The notes beneath the pieces were generated by a model. It did not search any database and was not told the DNA's origin. It worked only from the letters and a program-made list of their open reading frames with translations. Below, in pieces: positions 62,608 through 64,000 of a stretch of DNA of 64,000 bases. Source of the stretch: SLJN01 sp964505385 (GTDB taxonomy: Bacteria > Bacteroidota > Rhodothermia > Balneolales > Natronogracilivirgulaceae); the NCBI GenBank assembly GCA_964505385.1, contig CAZDIA010000002.1:62001-126000 (forward strand). Reading direction: 5' to 3'. Made by a program: the position numbers and the translations under genes. The first letter of the stretch is position 1. Every line of letters begins with the position of its first letter.

Positions 62608-64000
<1,393 letters not shown>

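Overview
The window looks like chromosomal DNA from a halophilic or marine member of the Balneolota/Rhodothermota branch next to Bacteroidota. The clues are a secreted protein ending in a Por (type IX) sorting domain of the 'NYPNPFNPST' type, an ECF sigma/FecR/TonB receptor trio, Bacteroidota-type small families (DUF2480, DUF3467, a DUF4290-like protein, SatD plus DUF3307), frequent GTG/TTG starts with weak Shine-Dalgarno sites, and a sarcosine/dimethylglycine methyltransferase of the glycine-betaine (osmolyte) pathway. The lineage is inferred from gene content, not from a marker gene.

Layout. 1-6.6 kb: tatA, gatA, prmA, ppx/gppA, then a DUF4438 lipoprotein, a beta-propeller lipoprotein and a small DUF4290-like gene. 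7-12.8 kb: cystathionine beta-synthase with DUF3467, a YgjV/GNAT-like membrane protein, adenine deaminase, and a SatD-DUF3307 pair. 13-21.3 kb: recC-recB and a cystathionine gamma-synthase/lyase family enzyme, which with the beta-synthase would supply transsulfuration. 21.3-23.6 kb: a decayed stretch with two gene remnants, a MITE-like element with terminal inverted repeats and a target duplication, and the betaine methyltransferase. 23.6-31.1 kb: ECF sigma, FecR, TonB receptor with STN domain, and a large FAS1/DUF4397/T9SS surface protein broken by a 100-N gap that is probably an assembly artefact. 31.1-39.6 kb: a probable group II intron relic, a UPF0316 membrane protein and a tetR-tolC-MFP-RND efflux operon on the minus strand, with two related tiny ORFs at either end. 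39.6-43.7 kb: small hypotheticals, a HAD phosphatase and a GH13 lipoprotein with a LacI-type operator. 44-50.3 kb: a complete sufBCDSU-nfu-sufA iron-sulfur cluster. 50.4-56.7 kb: DUF2480, SDR, type 2 IPP isomerase with polyprenyl synthetase, bamD, nadD, tadA, apt. 57-64 kb: an uncharacterised lipoprotein/coiled-coil pair, a second MITE-like copy, and a minus-strand surA-moxR-VWA group.

Most genes are housekeeping: envelope biogenesis (TatA, BamD, SurA), Fe-S assembly, isoprenoid supply, recombination repair and sulfur amino acids. I see no obvious new defence or biosynthetic system. The most unusual signals are non-coding: four arrays of short tandem units placed at or just after stop codons (three folded as two-armed hairpins), the MITE pair, the group II intron relic, and the assembly gap flanked by an exact 55-bp duplication. 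The least explained coding units are the 57,013-58,801 pair, the SatD-DUF3307 operon and the FAS1 protein beside a surface-signalling regulon.
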